Both the position numbers and the translations under genes were made by a program. From Alishewanella metallidurans (GTDB lineage Bacteria; Pseudomonadota; Gammaproteobacteria; Enterobacterales; Alteromonadaceae), in the NCBI RefSeq assembly GCF_036983985.1, contig NZ_JALAHQ010000003.1, positions 124,001 through 188,000 on the forward strand: a DNA stretch of 64,000 bases, in the 5' to 3' direction. Positions 34,082 through 43,115 of the stretch are shown here, piece after piece. The notes under the pieces were generated by a model, which saw only the letters and a list, made by a program, of their open reading frames with translations, was not told the DNA's origin and searched no databases. The number at the start of each line of letters is the position of its first letter. Position 1 is the stretch's first letter.

Positions 34082-36400
34082 ATGACAACGCAATACAAGG
34101 TGTTGGCGCTGGCTATTAGCTGCGCTTTGCCTCATAGCACTTTTGCTAACACAACATCGCCCGTAGAGCTTGCTACTGCTCAAGTAGCAGTCACAACTGA
34201 AGTGGAAACCAAAGCTAATACCAAGCAAAGCCAGCAACTTAGCGCTGAACAGTTGCAGCAGCAACAAGCACAAAACATTGCCGATGTGGTGCGCTTTATA
34301 CCTGGTGTTAGCACTACAGAGTTAGGTCGTTTTGGCAGTAATGGTTTTAATATTCGAGGCTTAGATGGTGATCGAGTGGCGATGACGGTTGATGGCTTAT
34401 CATTAGGTGAAAGCCTAGACCCACCTAATAGCGCGCCTTATGAATTTTTTCGGTCTGCCAGAGGCGGTATTGATATAGATGCGTTAAAACGGGTCGAAAT
34501 TATAAAAGGGGCTGATGCTATTGCCGCCGGCAGCGGTGCGCTGGGTGGCGCGGTGTTGTTTGTTACTAAAGACCCTGCAGACTACTTAGACGCAGAAGGT
34601 AATGACACCTATTTGGCTTTGAACGCCGGTTTTAGCGGTTTAAATAATGAAACACAATTGGGCGCTACCTTAGCTAATCGTAACGATAAGCTAGAGTCGT
34701 TACTGGTATATACCCACCGCGATGGCAGCGAAAGCAAAACCGCGCGCTCGGGCGCTAATATTGCGGGTGCAGGCCGCACTATTGCCGACCCGTTAGATTA
34801 TAAAACTGATAATGTTTTGGCAAAGTTGCAGTATCAGCTAACAGCTAAGCAGCGTTTAGGTTTTACCGGCGAATATTTCAATCAACACAGTGTGTTAGAT
34901 AATCAATCTCGGCTAGATAAAACCTATTTGAAGCGAACTGGTGATGATGTTATTGAGCGAAAACGGCTTGGAATACAATACGAATGGCTAGCCGCTACGC
35001 CTTGGGCTGATGCGATAAATACGACAGTTGATTATCAAACAAATTATACCAATGGCCTGACTACGATGTTAACAACGGGCTGTGCCGGGCCAATAAATGG
35101 TGGCGTAACGCCTTGTTTGCGCAGTGAAGACCGTGATTTTAAACAGCAGCAGTTAAAATTTGCTTTAGCACTTGATAAAAATCTGCTGCATGACAACGCG
35201 CAACAACAATGGCTTTATGGCGTATCAATGGAGCGGCGCAAGGTTGAATACTCTGCCGTTGACCGGCGTTATTTAGGCCAGACTGACGATCTAGCCAGCC
35301 CGCCAGAAATTGATCCTGATCAGGTGCCAAAAACCCAAGTTACCGCAGTTAGTGTGTATGCACGTGATGCCATTCAGTTTAATTCAGGCTGGACACTAAG
35401 CGCTGGTGTGCGCTTAGACACATTAAAATATAGCCCTGAGTTTGACGCGCAATTTGTTGATAAGAGTAACAGCGTACAAGATGTCGATTTTTCGTCGGTA
35501 GTTTGGCAAAGCAACCTTAGTTATCAAGTTACGCCAAGCCAGCAACTGTGGTTGCAGGCGGGTCGTGGGTTTCGTGCACCAACAATAGGTGAAATGTATT
35601 CGCCAACAGCCCTAGTTAGCCGTACCGAAAAAGCTACCGGTGCTGTGGTAGATAACTTATGGAGCAGTGTTGCTAACCCTGATTTACAGGCAGAGCGTAG
35701 TTTAAACCTTGAAGCGGGTTATCGTTACCAAACTGATAATATTCTGCTTGGCGTATCTGTATTTACCGATAAATATAGCGAGATGATCGATAGCATAACG
35801 CTAATTCAAAACCCAGATATTATTTATCAAACCTGTAACGCCGGCAACTGTACCGACTTACAAGGTAACCAATATAATACCGTTGATAATATTGGTGAAG
35901 CAGAGGTAAAAGGCGTAGAGGTAGAAATGGCCTGGCGTATTAGCCAAGCAGTAAGTTCACGCTTCGCTTACTCGTATAATCACGGCGAAAAAGCCAATGG
36001 TGACCCGTTACGCAGTACTAACCCCGCTTCTGCGGTATTGGGTATGCGCTACGAGGGTGAAAGTTGGTATCTTGGTGCTAACCTAACTCATAGTGCAGCG
36101 AAACAGAGCAAAGACGCACACGATTCTGCAGCAAATAACATGGTAGCAAAGCCTTTTTTAACCTCAAATTATACCGTGGTAGATTTGCTGGCTGCACTTG
36201 AACTGTCGACAAATTGGCAGCTAAAAGCCGGAATTTATAACGTATTTGACACCGAGTATTATCAGTGGCAGCGCGTTCGGTTTGTTACTAATTGGGTAGG
36301 TAGCGGTGTAAGAGGGGGTGTACTACCAAACGGTGAAGGATTAGAGCGTTATAGTGAACCAGGCCGTTACGCCAAGCTCAGCATTAACTATAGTTTTTAA
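34082..36400 (+). CDS. TonB-dependent haemoglobin/haem-type receptor
   Basis: Outer-membrane receptor of 772 residues. The signal peptide ends at STFA. The plug has QNIADVVRFIPGVST, FNIRGLDGDRVAMTVDG and RVEIIKGADAIAAGSGALGGAV, typical of the TonB-hemoglobin/transferrin/lactoferrin family. The barrel includes FRAPTIGEMY and ANPDLQAERSLNLEAGY, the region holding the FRAP-NPNL motifs of haem receptors, and ends NYSF. A histidine for haem binding was not located with certainty. Two Fur-like boxes lie ahead of the operon. Confidence 0.88.
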   Translation: MTTQYKVLALAISCALPHSTFANTTSPVELATAQVAVTTEVETKANTKQSQQLSAEQLQQQQAQNIADVVRFIPGVSTTELGRFGSNGFNIRGLDGDRVAMTVDGLSLGESLDPPNSAPYEFFRSARGGIDIDALKRVEIIKGADAIAAGSGALGGAVLFVTKDPADYLDAEGNDTYLALNAGFSGLNNETQLGATLANRNDKLESLLVYTHRDGSESKTARSGANIAGAGRTIADPLDYKTDNVLAKLQYQLTAKQRLGFTGEYFNQHSVLDNQSRLDKTYLKRTGDDVIERKRLGIQYEWLAATPWADAINTTVDYQTNYTNGLTTMLTTGCAGPINGGVTPCLRSEDRDFKQQQLKFALALDKNLLHDNAQQQWLYGVSMERRKVEYSAVDRRYLGQTDDLASPPEIDPDQVPKTQVTAVSVYARDAIQFNSGWTLSAGVRLDTLKYSPEFDAQFVDKSNSVQDVDFSSVVWQSNLSYQVTPSQQLWLQAGRGFRAPTIGEMYSPTALVSRTEKATGAVVDNLWSSVANPDLQAERSLNLEAGYRYQTDNILLGVSVFTDKYSEMIDSITLIQNPDIIYQTCNAGNCTDLQGNQYNTVDNIGEAEVKGVEVEMAWRISQAVSSRFAYSYNHGEKANGDPLRSTNPASAVLGMRYEGESWYLGANLTHSAAKQSKDAHDSAANNMVAKPFLTSNYTVVDLLAALELSTNWQLKAGIYNVFDTEYYQWQRVRFVTNWVGSGVRGGVLPNGEGLERYSEPGRYAKLSINYSF

Positions 36401-36430
36401 CGTTTCTCCCGCTGTTGTGCATTTTACGTA

Positions 36431-36457
36431 CCCCAATAGTTAAAGTTGGGGTTTTTT
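36431..36457 (+). terminator. Rho-independent terminator after the haem-type receptor
   Basis: CCCCAA-9-base loop-TTGGGG followed by TTTTTT. It overlaps the very end of the convergent substrate-binding-like gene (36456). Confidence 0.85.
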
Positions 36458-37118
36458 ATAGCGCTAGCGTTTTGGCCATACTTAACTGTAATTGTGTGGT
36501 GAGTGAATTTAACAACGATTGTTGTTTATTACTCAGGACATGGCACACGGCAAAATCGGCGACGTCTTGCTCGGCAATGTTGGGTAAATCTTTTTTCTGG
36601 TATAAAAATTTTTTTGCCGTGTGGCTATCTTCTAATAGCACGTCAACCCGGCCTTGTAACATTAAGCCAAAAGCTTGTTGGTCACTACTAACCGTTATTC
36701 GTTTACCTAAAAACTGTTGTTGCTCCGCCATTTTAAAACCGTGAATATGGCTAATGGTGAGTTCAGGCCGTTGTTGCCAGTTGATGAGCTGCTGTGGATC
36801 GAGACTATAAGCTCGCAAGTGTAATGCACCTATAGTTACCGGTACGACAATAAATTCTGAGTGTGCTTCGTCCAGCTCACAAGAACGAAATAAGTCTGCA
36901 TCAAGCTCGCCATGTTGCAGTAAGCGCAATCTACGCTCTGATGGTAAAGCAATAAACTCTGTACGATAACCCAGTTGTAAGTAGGCCGTTTTAAGTAGCT
37001 GTTCGAGCTGCAGACTCATTGGCGTAGGGTTAAGCGGCGCACCAATTACAAGAGTATTAGCACTAAGTGTGTGGGCCGAAAATAGTAAGAAAATTAATAT
37101 CGAACGAATAATCACCAC
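36456..37118 (-). CDS. Periplasmic solute-binding-like protein (SBP_bac_3 fold)
   Basis: A 220-residue exported protein. A signal peptide (ILIFLLFSAHTLSA) is followed by an extracellular-solute-binding-protein type 3 pattern: TLVIGAPLNPTPMSLQLEQLLKTAYLQLGY, LPSERRLRLLQHGELDADLFRS, and VDVLLEDSHTAKKFLY. It has no linked ABC permease. Stand-alone members of this fold can serve as sensors or orphan binding proteins, so the ligand is unknown. Confidence 0.75.
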   Translation of the reverse strand: MVIIRSILIFLLFSAHTLSANTLVIGAPLNPTPMSLQLEQLLKTAYLQLGYRTEFIALPSERRLRLLQHGELDADLFRSCELDEAHSEFIVVPVTIGALHLRAYSLDPQQLINWQQRPELTISHIHGFKMAEQQQFLGKRITVSSDQQAFGLMLQGRVDVLLEDSHTAKKFLYQKKDLPNIAEQDVADFAVCHVLSNKQQSLLNSLTTQLQLSMAKTLAL

Positions 37119-37155
37119 CTCAAAAATAGCGCTAAGCTAACCTAGTATAGCGGTT

Positions 37156-37188
37156 TACGTACTGACCGCCAAAAAAGGTCAGTACGTA
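37156..37188. other. 12-bp perfect inverted repeat after the S10 peptidase gene
   Basis: Arms 37156-37167 and 37177-37188 are perfect complements (core ACGTACTGACC) with a 9-base loop holding an A-run. Neither strand has a T-run after the stem, so it is not a classic intrinsic terminator. It could be an operator or an mRNA 3' stabiliser. Confidence 0.55.
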
Positions 37189-37205
37189 TTTATGCTAAAT
37201 AGACT

Positions 37206-38708
37206 TTAGTATTTTGCGGCAACGCCAGGGGCTGGTAGTGCGCCTAAAATAAACTCACGTAAATCATCATTAGATTTTTTTAAGTCTTCTTTACGCAGAT
37301 ACATCATATGACCGCTACGGTAGCCTTTAAAGCTAAGGCGATCTTTCATTTTACCGCTTGGGTCTAACTGCCACATATTATACTTAGCATCAAAGTAGTT
37401 AGTGGCGCCGTCGAAATAGCCTGATTGGGTCATTACTTTTAAATAGGGGTTTTGTGCCATAGCTTGGCGCAAGTTTTCGCCGGTGTTATCACCACTTCTA
37501 TCCCACGGGTGCACAGGGCCAAACATATTGTATTTTATGTCAGTATTGTATTTTAACTCCGCACGCACGTAGTAATTCATCGCTGGGGTAAATGAGTGCA
37601 GCCATGAGGTTAGTTCGGCATTGTAATCAGGACGGTCGCCAGCATCGCTTTTATCAATACCTAAATAGCGCGAGTCTAAACGGCCAATAGTTTGGCTACG
37701 GTCACGAAGTAGTTCTTTCCAAAAGAAACCCGGGTCAATATCTAGGTTATTTTGCAGTACAGCTTGTAACGATAAACCTGAATATGCGGCTACCTGCTGG
37801 GCTACGCGCTGCTTTTCTTCGGCACTTATCGCATTGCCTTTGGCTAAAGCAGGTAAGTATTGATTAAGTGTAAAGTCCTCTACTGCCGGTAAAATGTCGT
37901 ATAAATCTTTTTGCTGTAAGTCAGTACCCAGTTTTTTGTGATACCAGGCTGTGGCGGCAAAATACGGCAGGCGATTAGCGGCATCAACCGGTCCTTCACG
38001 CTTAATGCCAAGCTCAGTTGGCGATACTAGCACTACGCCATTTAAGTACATCCACTGCTGGTTTTGTAATGCAAGTGCTAAACCCGATACTCGCGTAGTG
38101 CCATAGCTTTCGCCAATTAAAAACTTAGGTGACTGCCAACGCTCATTACGAGTAACAAAGGTATTTACCCATTCGGCTAAATATTTGATATCAGCGTTTA
38201 CACCAAAAAACATTTTTTGCTGCTGATCTTTAGACGGCATTTTGCCTTCTTTATTGGGTAATACGCGCGAGTAGCCGGTGTTTACCGGGTTAACAAATAC
38301 AATATCGGCAACGTCTAATACCGAATGTGTATTGGTTTGCACGCCGTAAGGTTGTACTGGATAGCCTTCGTCATCAATAAGTAATGATTTAGGGCCAGTA
38401 TAAGCAATATGCATCCATACTGACGCTGAACCTGGGCCACCGTTAAATGAAATTAGTAGTGGGCGTGTGCTGCGATCTTTAATATCGCTACGCTGATAAT
38501 AGGTATAAAACAAGGTGGCTGTCGGGTTGCCTTCTTCATCCCACACCGGTTGTGTGCCGGTAGTGGCGCTATAACCAAAACGTTTACCGTTTACTTCGGT
38601 TTTATGTTCGGTAACCACTTTACTGTCTATTTCTATTTGGCGCTCTGTTGCCATTAATGCACTGCTGCACAGCAGTAGCACTAGGGCAAAAGGTTTGAAT
38701 AGTTGCAT
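37206..38708 (-). CDS. Exported S10-family serine carboxypeptidase-like protein
   Basis: A 500-residue peptidase with a signal peptide (ALVLLLCSSALMA). Family S10 marks are the oxyanion motif NGGPGSASVWMH, the nucleophile in GESYGTTR, an aspartate in YFDGATNYFDAKYN, and the histidine in GHMMYL near the C-terminus. S10 enzymes remove C-terminal residues and many work at acidic pH. It should be periplasmic or secreted. It stands alone on its strand. Confidence 0.9.
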   Translation of the reverse strand: MQLFKPFALVLLLCSSALMATERQIEIDSKVVTEHKTEVNGKRFGYSATTGTQPVWDEEGNPTATLFYTYYQRSDIKDRSTRPLLISFNGGPGSASVWMHIAYTGPKSLLIDDEGYPVQPYGVQTNTHSVLDVADIVFVNPVNTGYSRVLPNKEGKMPSKDQQQKMFFGVNADIKYLAEWVNTFVTRNERWQSPKFLIGESYGTTRVSGLALALQNQQWMYLNGVVLVSPTELGIKREGPVDAANRLPYFAATAWYHKKLGTDLQQKDLYDILPAVEDFTLNQYLPALAKGNAISAEEKQRVAQQVAAYSGLSLQAVLQNNLDIDPGFFWKELLRDRSQTIGRLDSRYLGIDKSDAGDRPDYNAELTSWLHSFTPAMNYYVRAELKYNTDIKYNMFGPVHPWDRSGDNTGENLRQAMAQNPYLKVMTQSGYFDGATNYFDAKYNMWQLDPSGKMKDRLSFKGYRSGHMMYLRKEDLKKSNDDLREFILGALPAPGVAAKY

Positions 38709-38967
38709 AAGTTCCTCTGATATTACTGGTTATTATAATTTTCACTTACTCTGTGTAACGTAAAAACACAAATAATTCAAAGTGCTTGAGACCAATATAC
38801 GAAAATATGCCGTCATGTACGCTTATTTAAAACGAGAAACGAAACGTGTTAGTAATACGAACTATTATCAGTAATATGTTGTTGAAAATAAACATAATTT
38901 TGCCTAGTGGTGGCTTTTGTACTACACTTAGTCGCATGTTTTAACGCCAGATAAGAAGGTTGGTGTA

Positions 38968-39441
38968 ATGAAAGGTCATCCACGGATACTGTCAAAATTA
39001 AACGAAGTGCTGACAGCAGAGTTAACGTCTATTAATCAATACTTTTTGCATGCCCGTATTTATAAAAACTGGGGCTTAAAAGCGCTAAATGACATCTGTT
39101 ATAAAAAGTCGATTAAAGATATGAAGCAGGCTGATCAGCTGATAGAGCGTATTTTAATGCTTGAAGGCTTACCGAATTTACAAGCATTAGGTAAATTACG
39201 AATTGGTGAAGACACGCCAGAAATGCTGCAGTGCGATAGCGAGTTTCAACTTGAGCAATTACCGCTATTGCGTGAAGTTATTGCACTTTGCGAAGCAGAG
39301 CAAGACTATGTTAGCCGCGACATTATTACTGACATTTTAGAATATGAAGAAGAGCATCTAGACTGGTTAGAAACGCAGCAGTATCAAATTGGTAGCCTAG
39401 GGCTGGCAAACTATTTACAAGCACAGCTGGGAGGCGAATAA
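38968..39441 (+). CDS. bfr: Bacterioferritin subunit with haem methionine but degenerate ferroxidase site
   Basis: Iron-storage subunit of 157 residues aligning without gaps to E. coli Bfr by eye. Glu18, Glu127 and His130 are kept and Met52, the haem ligand, is present. Three ferroxidase ligands are changed: Glu51 to Asp, His54 to Gln and Glu94 to Gln. It probably supplies haem sites rather than iron oxidation. The next gene follows directly (stop then ATG) and has the opposite pattern. Confidence 0.93.
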   Translation: MKGHPRILSKLNEVLTAELTSINQYFLHARIYKNWGLKALNDICYKKSIKDMKQADQLIERILMLEGLPNLQALGKLRIGEDTPEMLQCDSEFQLEQLPLLREVIALCEAEQDYVSRDIITDILEYEEEHLDWLETQQYQIGSLGLANYLQAQLGGE

Positions 39442-39909
39442 ATGAAAGGCAGCAAACAAGTTATCGACGCGTTAAACCAACTCTTATCTAATGAGTTAAC
39501 CGCGATGGACCAATACTTTATTCACTCGCGGATGTATCACGATTGGGGTTTGCAAAAATTATTTGCCCGTATTGATCACGAATTTGATGATGAAAAAGGC
39601 CATGCTTCAGCCTTAATTGAGCGTATTTTATTTTTAGGCGGTGTGCCAGATATGGTTACGCGCGACCCAATTCATGTTGGCCACGACGTACCTAGCATGC
39701 TGCAGAACGACTTAAACGTTGAATATGCAGTGCAAAAGCTATTAAAGCACAGCATGGCATTGTGTGAGCAAGAGCAAGATTACGTTACCCGTACGATGTT
39801 GCAACAGTTATTAGACGATACTGAAGTTGATCATGCACACTGGTTAGAACAGCAGCTAAACTTAATTAAATTGCTAGGCTTACCAAATTATTTGCAATCA
39901 CAGATGTAA
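39442..39909 (+). CDS. bfr: Bacterioferritin subunit with intact ferroxidase site but no haem methionine
   Basis: Second bacterioferritin, 155 residues. Glu18, Glu51, His54 and Glu94 are present; the last pair is the E128-x2-H131 motif after a one-residue insertion. Position 52 is Lys, so the haem-ligating methionine is missing. The start is right after the upstream stop, giving balanced synthesis. The pair resembles the BfrA/BfrB hetero-oligomers of Neisseria and Pseudomonas, with iron oxidation and haem split between subunits. A terminator follows. Confidence 0.93.
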   Translation: MKGSKQVIDALNQLLSNELTAMDQYFIHSRMYHDWGLQKLFARIDHEFDDEKGHASALIERILFLGGVPDMVTRDPIHVGHDVPSMLQNDLNVEYAVQKLLKHSMALCEQEQDYVTRTMLQQLLDDTEVDHAHWLEQQLNLIKLLGLPNYLQSQM

Positions 39910-39927
39910 TTATTAGCATCGAACACT

Positions 39928-39952
39928 AAGGCTCCTAACGGGGCCTTTTTTA
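39928..39952 (+). terminator. Rho-independent terminator after the bacterioferritin pair
   Basis: AAGGCTCC-TAAC-GGGGCCTT stem (one imperfect pair) followed by TTTT. Confidence 0.85.
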
Positions 39953-40065
39953 TTGCTGTCGACACATTTTATTACAATCCTTTTGCGCTCTGTGCTGGTA
40001 GATAGCACCTGATTTCATTACATTAGCAATTCTTTTTGTAACATTTTCGTTATATAGGTATAGAC

Positions 40066-42945
40066 ATGAAAAAAATATTTATAATCAGTGCGGTGGCGCT
40101 AGCAGTACTAACCGGCTGTGCTAGCGAACGTGTAACGTCGACAGACATGCAAAGCGTTCAGCAACAAGTGCAGGGCCAAGTACTGGTTAGCCCGAATGAT
40201 ACTCGAGCCTATAAAATACTAACTTTACCTAATAAAATGGAAGTGATTTTAGTATCAGATCCGGCAGCAAAAAAATCTGCTGCGGCGTTAAGTGTTGGTG
40301 TTGGTTTACTGCAAGATCCCATGAGCCAACAAGGTATGGCGCACTATTTAGAGCATATGTTGTTTTTGGGCACTGAGCGTTATCCAGACACTAAAGGCTA
40401 CAGCGAGTTTATGACCGCCAATGGCGGCGCACAAAATGCTTATACCTGGCTTGATATTACCAACTACATGTTTAAAGTAAACAATGGTGCTTATGATGAA
40501 GCACTAGACCGTTTTTCTGATTTTTTTAAAGCACCAAAACTGTACCCAGAGTATACCGATAAAGAGAAAAATGCAGTTAATGCGGAATGGTCGATGCGCC
40601 GGGAAATGGACTTTTTTGGCCAATATAATTTATCGCGTAGCATGATGGGCAGCCATCCTGCCAACCGGTTTTTAATTGGTAACTTAGAAACATTAGGCGA
40701 CAAAGAAAATAGTAAATTACACCCGCAAACCGTCGATTTTTATAATCAGTATTACTCGGCTAATATTATGAAGGTGGCGCTGTTAAGCAACTTGCCACTG
40801 AACGAGATGGAACAACTTGCAGTTAAGCATTTTAGTAGCATTAAAAACAAAAATATTGCCTCACCTAAAGTTACGGCAAAACTAGATGTTAGCAAGCTAG
40901 GCGGGAAGCGCATTCACTACGTACCGAATGAAGATGTTAAGCAGCTGCGTTTAGACTTTACCATTACTAATAATAGCGAACAATTTGCGGTAAAACCGAA
41001 TGAGTTTTTAACCTATTTACTGGGTTCTGAAATGCCGGGTGCACCAGCACAACAGCTAAAAGCGATGGGCTTAATTTCTGGTTTAAATGCCAGTGCTGAT
41101 CCTGGGCTATACGGCAATTATGGTTCATTTAGCATCGACATCGATTTAACTGACGCCGGCATGCAAAATCGCGAGGGTATTGTCGCGACTATTATGCAAT
41201 ATCTAGATTTGGTGAAGCAGCAGGGTGTTGATAATAAATACTTTAGCGAAATTCAAACTAGCTTAAATAACCGTTTTCGCTTCTTAGAAAAAGGCGATGA
41301 ATTTGGTTATGTGTCTAATTTAGCTGCCGCTATGCAAAACGTGCCAGCGCGCAATGCGGTAAATGCGCCTTTCTATTATCAGCGTTTTGACGGTAAAGCC
41401 ATAAACGAGGTATTACAGCAGCTAACGCCTGAACACTTACGCATTTGGTATATTAGCAAGCAAGAGCCGCACGATAGCAGCCTGCATTTTTACGATGGTA
41501 AATATAAAATTGCAGATATTAGCCTTGAAGAACGGCAAAGCTGGCAACAAAGTCCTAAATTGGCCTTAAACCTGCCGGCAGTGAATCGCTTATTACCAGA
41601 AAAATTTGATTTAGTCGCTGCGGTAGCGCAAAGCAAACCTGAGTTAGTGCTGCAAAAAGACGGCATTAGTGCTTGGTTATATCCAAGTCAATTGTTTGCT
41701 AGCCAACCACGTGGTGTGCTAGAAATTTTGTTTAATACTAATGTGGCTCAGCACGATATTGACGCCAAAGTGCTGCAGTCACTATGGTATGATCTATACA
41801 ACTTACAGCAAAGTGCACTAGCTACAGAGGCAGGTATTGCTGGTATGTCTATGGGTTTAACGCCTCGCAACGGCATGGCATTAACTATCGGCGGTTTTAC
41901 TGATAAACAGCCGCAGTTATTACAGCAAGCATTGGCTGGGTTAACGGTTAGTGCTGATCAGCAAAGCTTTGCCCAGGCTAAAGACCGTTATATTCGTGGG
42001 TTACAAAACCAGGGTAAGCAGTTTCCATACGCGCAAGCATTTGGCACGTTCAGCGCATTAGTTACTGATGGTGACTACGAACGCGCTCAGCTTATTGCCG
42101 CGGCAAATAAGCTAACAGAAGCTGATTTACAACGCTTTATTAGCAACACGTTAAGCAATAATCAACTGCGTATTTTTGCCTTTGGTAACTACGATAAGGC
42201 AATGATTGAGCAGGTAGCGGCTGAGATAAAACAAGCGTTACCCGCACAGCGCGCCGAGCAGCCGTATAGCCGCACGGTATACTGGCAACCAACAGTGGGT
42301 GAAACACTGGTAGTGCAAAAAGATATTGACGTTGCCGATGTCGCATTAGTTGATGTGCATATGCACCCTGAACCCTCTTATACCCAATTAGCTCGCGCTA
42401 CAATCTTAAAAAGTCATTTTAGTAATGTGGCCTTTGATAAACTACGCACTGAAGAGCAGTTAGCTTACGCGGTGGGTGGCACCGCTATGCAGTTAGAAGA
42501 CTATGTTGGTTTTGCTATGTTTATTCAGACACCGGTAAAAGGCGTGGCTGATATACAAGCAAGGTTTGACAAATTTAAGCAGGAATATGTTACGGCATTA
42601 AATGAGTTAACTGAGGAAGCGTTTGCCCAACTTAAAGCCAGCACCTTAGTCTCTTTAAACGAGCCAGCAAAAAATCTGCAGGGTGAAGTGCGGCCTATTA
42701 TTTCTGACTGGTATCGTGAAAACTTCAACTTCGACAGTAAACAACAACTTATTGCTGCGGTTGAGCAAGTAACCTTAGCTGACGTAAAAGCGTTTTATAA
42801 TGAAACCATGTTAAATAGCAAGGCGCCACGTATATCCATACAAATGCGCGGCACATCATTCCGTGATCAACCGTTTGCCAATTTACCTGGCCAAAAAATA
42901 ATTACTGATGTAGCACAATTTCATCAACAGATGAAAAAGCAATAA
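40066..42945 (+). CDS. Pitrilysin-like M16 zinc metallopeptidase, lipoprotein
   Basis: A 959-residue M16 peptidase. The lipobox LTGC (cysteine near residue 18) replaces the plain signal peptide of E. coli protease III, so it should be membrane-anchored. The inverted zinc motif HYLEHMLFLGT lies near residue 92, with the downstream glutamate in NAVNAEW. Four M16 repeats are implied by length; the second half (from about residue 540) is the inactive half that forms the chamber. It would degrade small peptides in the periplasm. A terminator follows. Confidence 0.93.
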   Translation: MKKIFIISAVALAVLTGCASERVTSTDMQSVQQQVQGQVLVSPNDTRAYKILTLPNKMEVILVSDPAAKKSAAALSVGVGLLQDPMSQQGMAHYLEHMLFLGTERYPDTKGYSEFMTANGGAQNAYTWLDITNYMFKVNNGAYDEALDRFSDFFKAPKLYPEYTDKEKNAVNAEWSMRREMDFFGQYNLSRSMMGSHPANRFLIGNLETLGDKENSKLHPQTVDFYNQYYSANIMKVALLSNLPLNEMEQLAVKHFSSIKNKNIASPKVTAKLDVSKLGGKRIHYVPNEDVKQLRLDFTITNNSEQFAVKPNEFLTYLLGSEMPGAPAQQLKAMGLISGLNASADPGLYGNYGSFSIDIDLTDAGMQNREGIVATIMQYLDLVKQQGVDNKYFSEIQTSLNNRFRFLEKGDEFGYVSNLAAAMQNVPARNAVNAPFYYQRFDGKAINEVLQQLTPEHLRIWYISKQEPHDSSLHFYDGKYKIADISLEERQSWQQSPKLALNLPAVNRLLPEKFDLVAAVAQSKPELVLQKDGISAWLYPSQLFASQPRGVLEILFNTNVAQHDIDAKVLQSLWYDLYNLQQSALATEAGIAGMSMGLTPRNGMALTIGGFTDKQPQLLQQALAGLTVSADQQSFAQAKDRYIRGLQNQGKQFPYAQAFGTFSALVTDGDYERAQLIAAANKLTEADLQRFISNTLSNNQLRIFAFGNYDKAMIEQVAAEIKQALPAQRAEQPYSRTVYWQPTVGETLVVQKDIDVADVALVDVHMHPEPSYTQLARATILKSHFSNVAFDKLRTEEQLAYAVGGTAMQLEDYVGFAMFIQTPVKGVADIQARFDKFKQEYVTALNELTEEAFAQLKASTLVSLNEPAKNLQGEVRPIISDWYRENFNFDSKQQLIAAVEQVTLADVKAFYNETMLNSKAPRISIQMRGTSFRDQPFANLPGQKIITDVAQFHQQMKKQ

Positions 42946-42963
42946 TCAGCATTATGCTTTACT

Positions 42964-42990
42964 AAAAACGCAGCTTTGGCTGCGTTTTTT
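42964..42990 (+). terminator. Rho-independent terminator after the M16 peptidase gene
   Basis: AAAAACGCAGC-TTTG-GCTGCGTTTTTT, a perfect stem with flanking A- and T-runs. Confidence 0.92.
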
Positions 42991-43046
42991 ATTAGGGTTT
43001 AATCAACATTTAATAGGTATTTTGGCCAAATTCGGCATTATCAAGT

Positions 43047-43061
43047 TGAGAACGGTTCGTA
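43047..43061 (+). promoter_or_regulatory. Probable Fur box upstream of fbpA
   Basis: TGAGAAC-G-GTTCGTA resembles the 7-1-7 Fur operator with two mismatches in the right arm, and lies 55 bases before the fbpA ATG. Function is inferred from the neighbouring ferric transporter. Confidence 0.5.
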
Positions 43062-43115
43062 TTTATGTTTAGATGCGCGGGTATTTTTTAGTATGCATTA
43101 CTTAGGAGCTACAGC

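Noticed and set aside
38709..38967. Fur or other iron box upstream of the bacterioferritin pair
   Set aside because: The region is AT-rich but has no good match to the Fur 19-mer.
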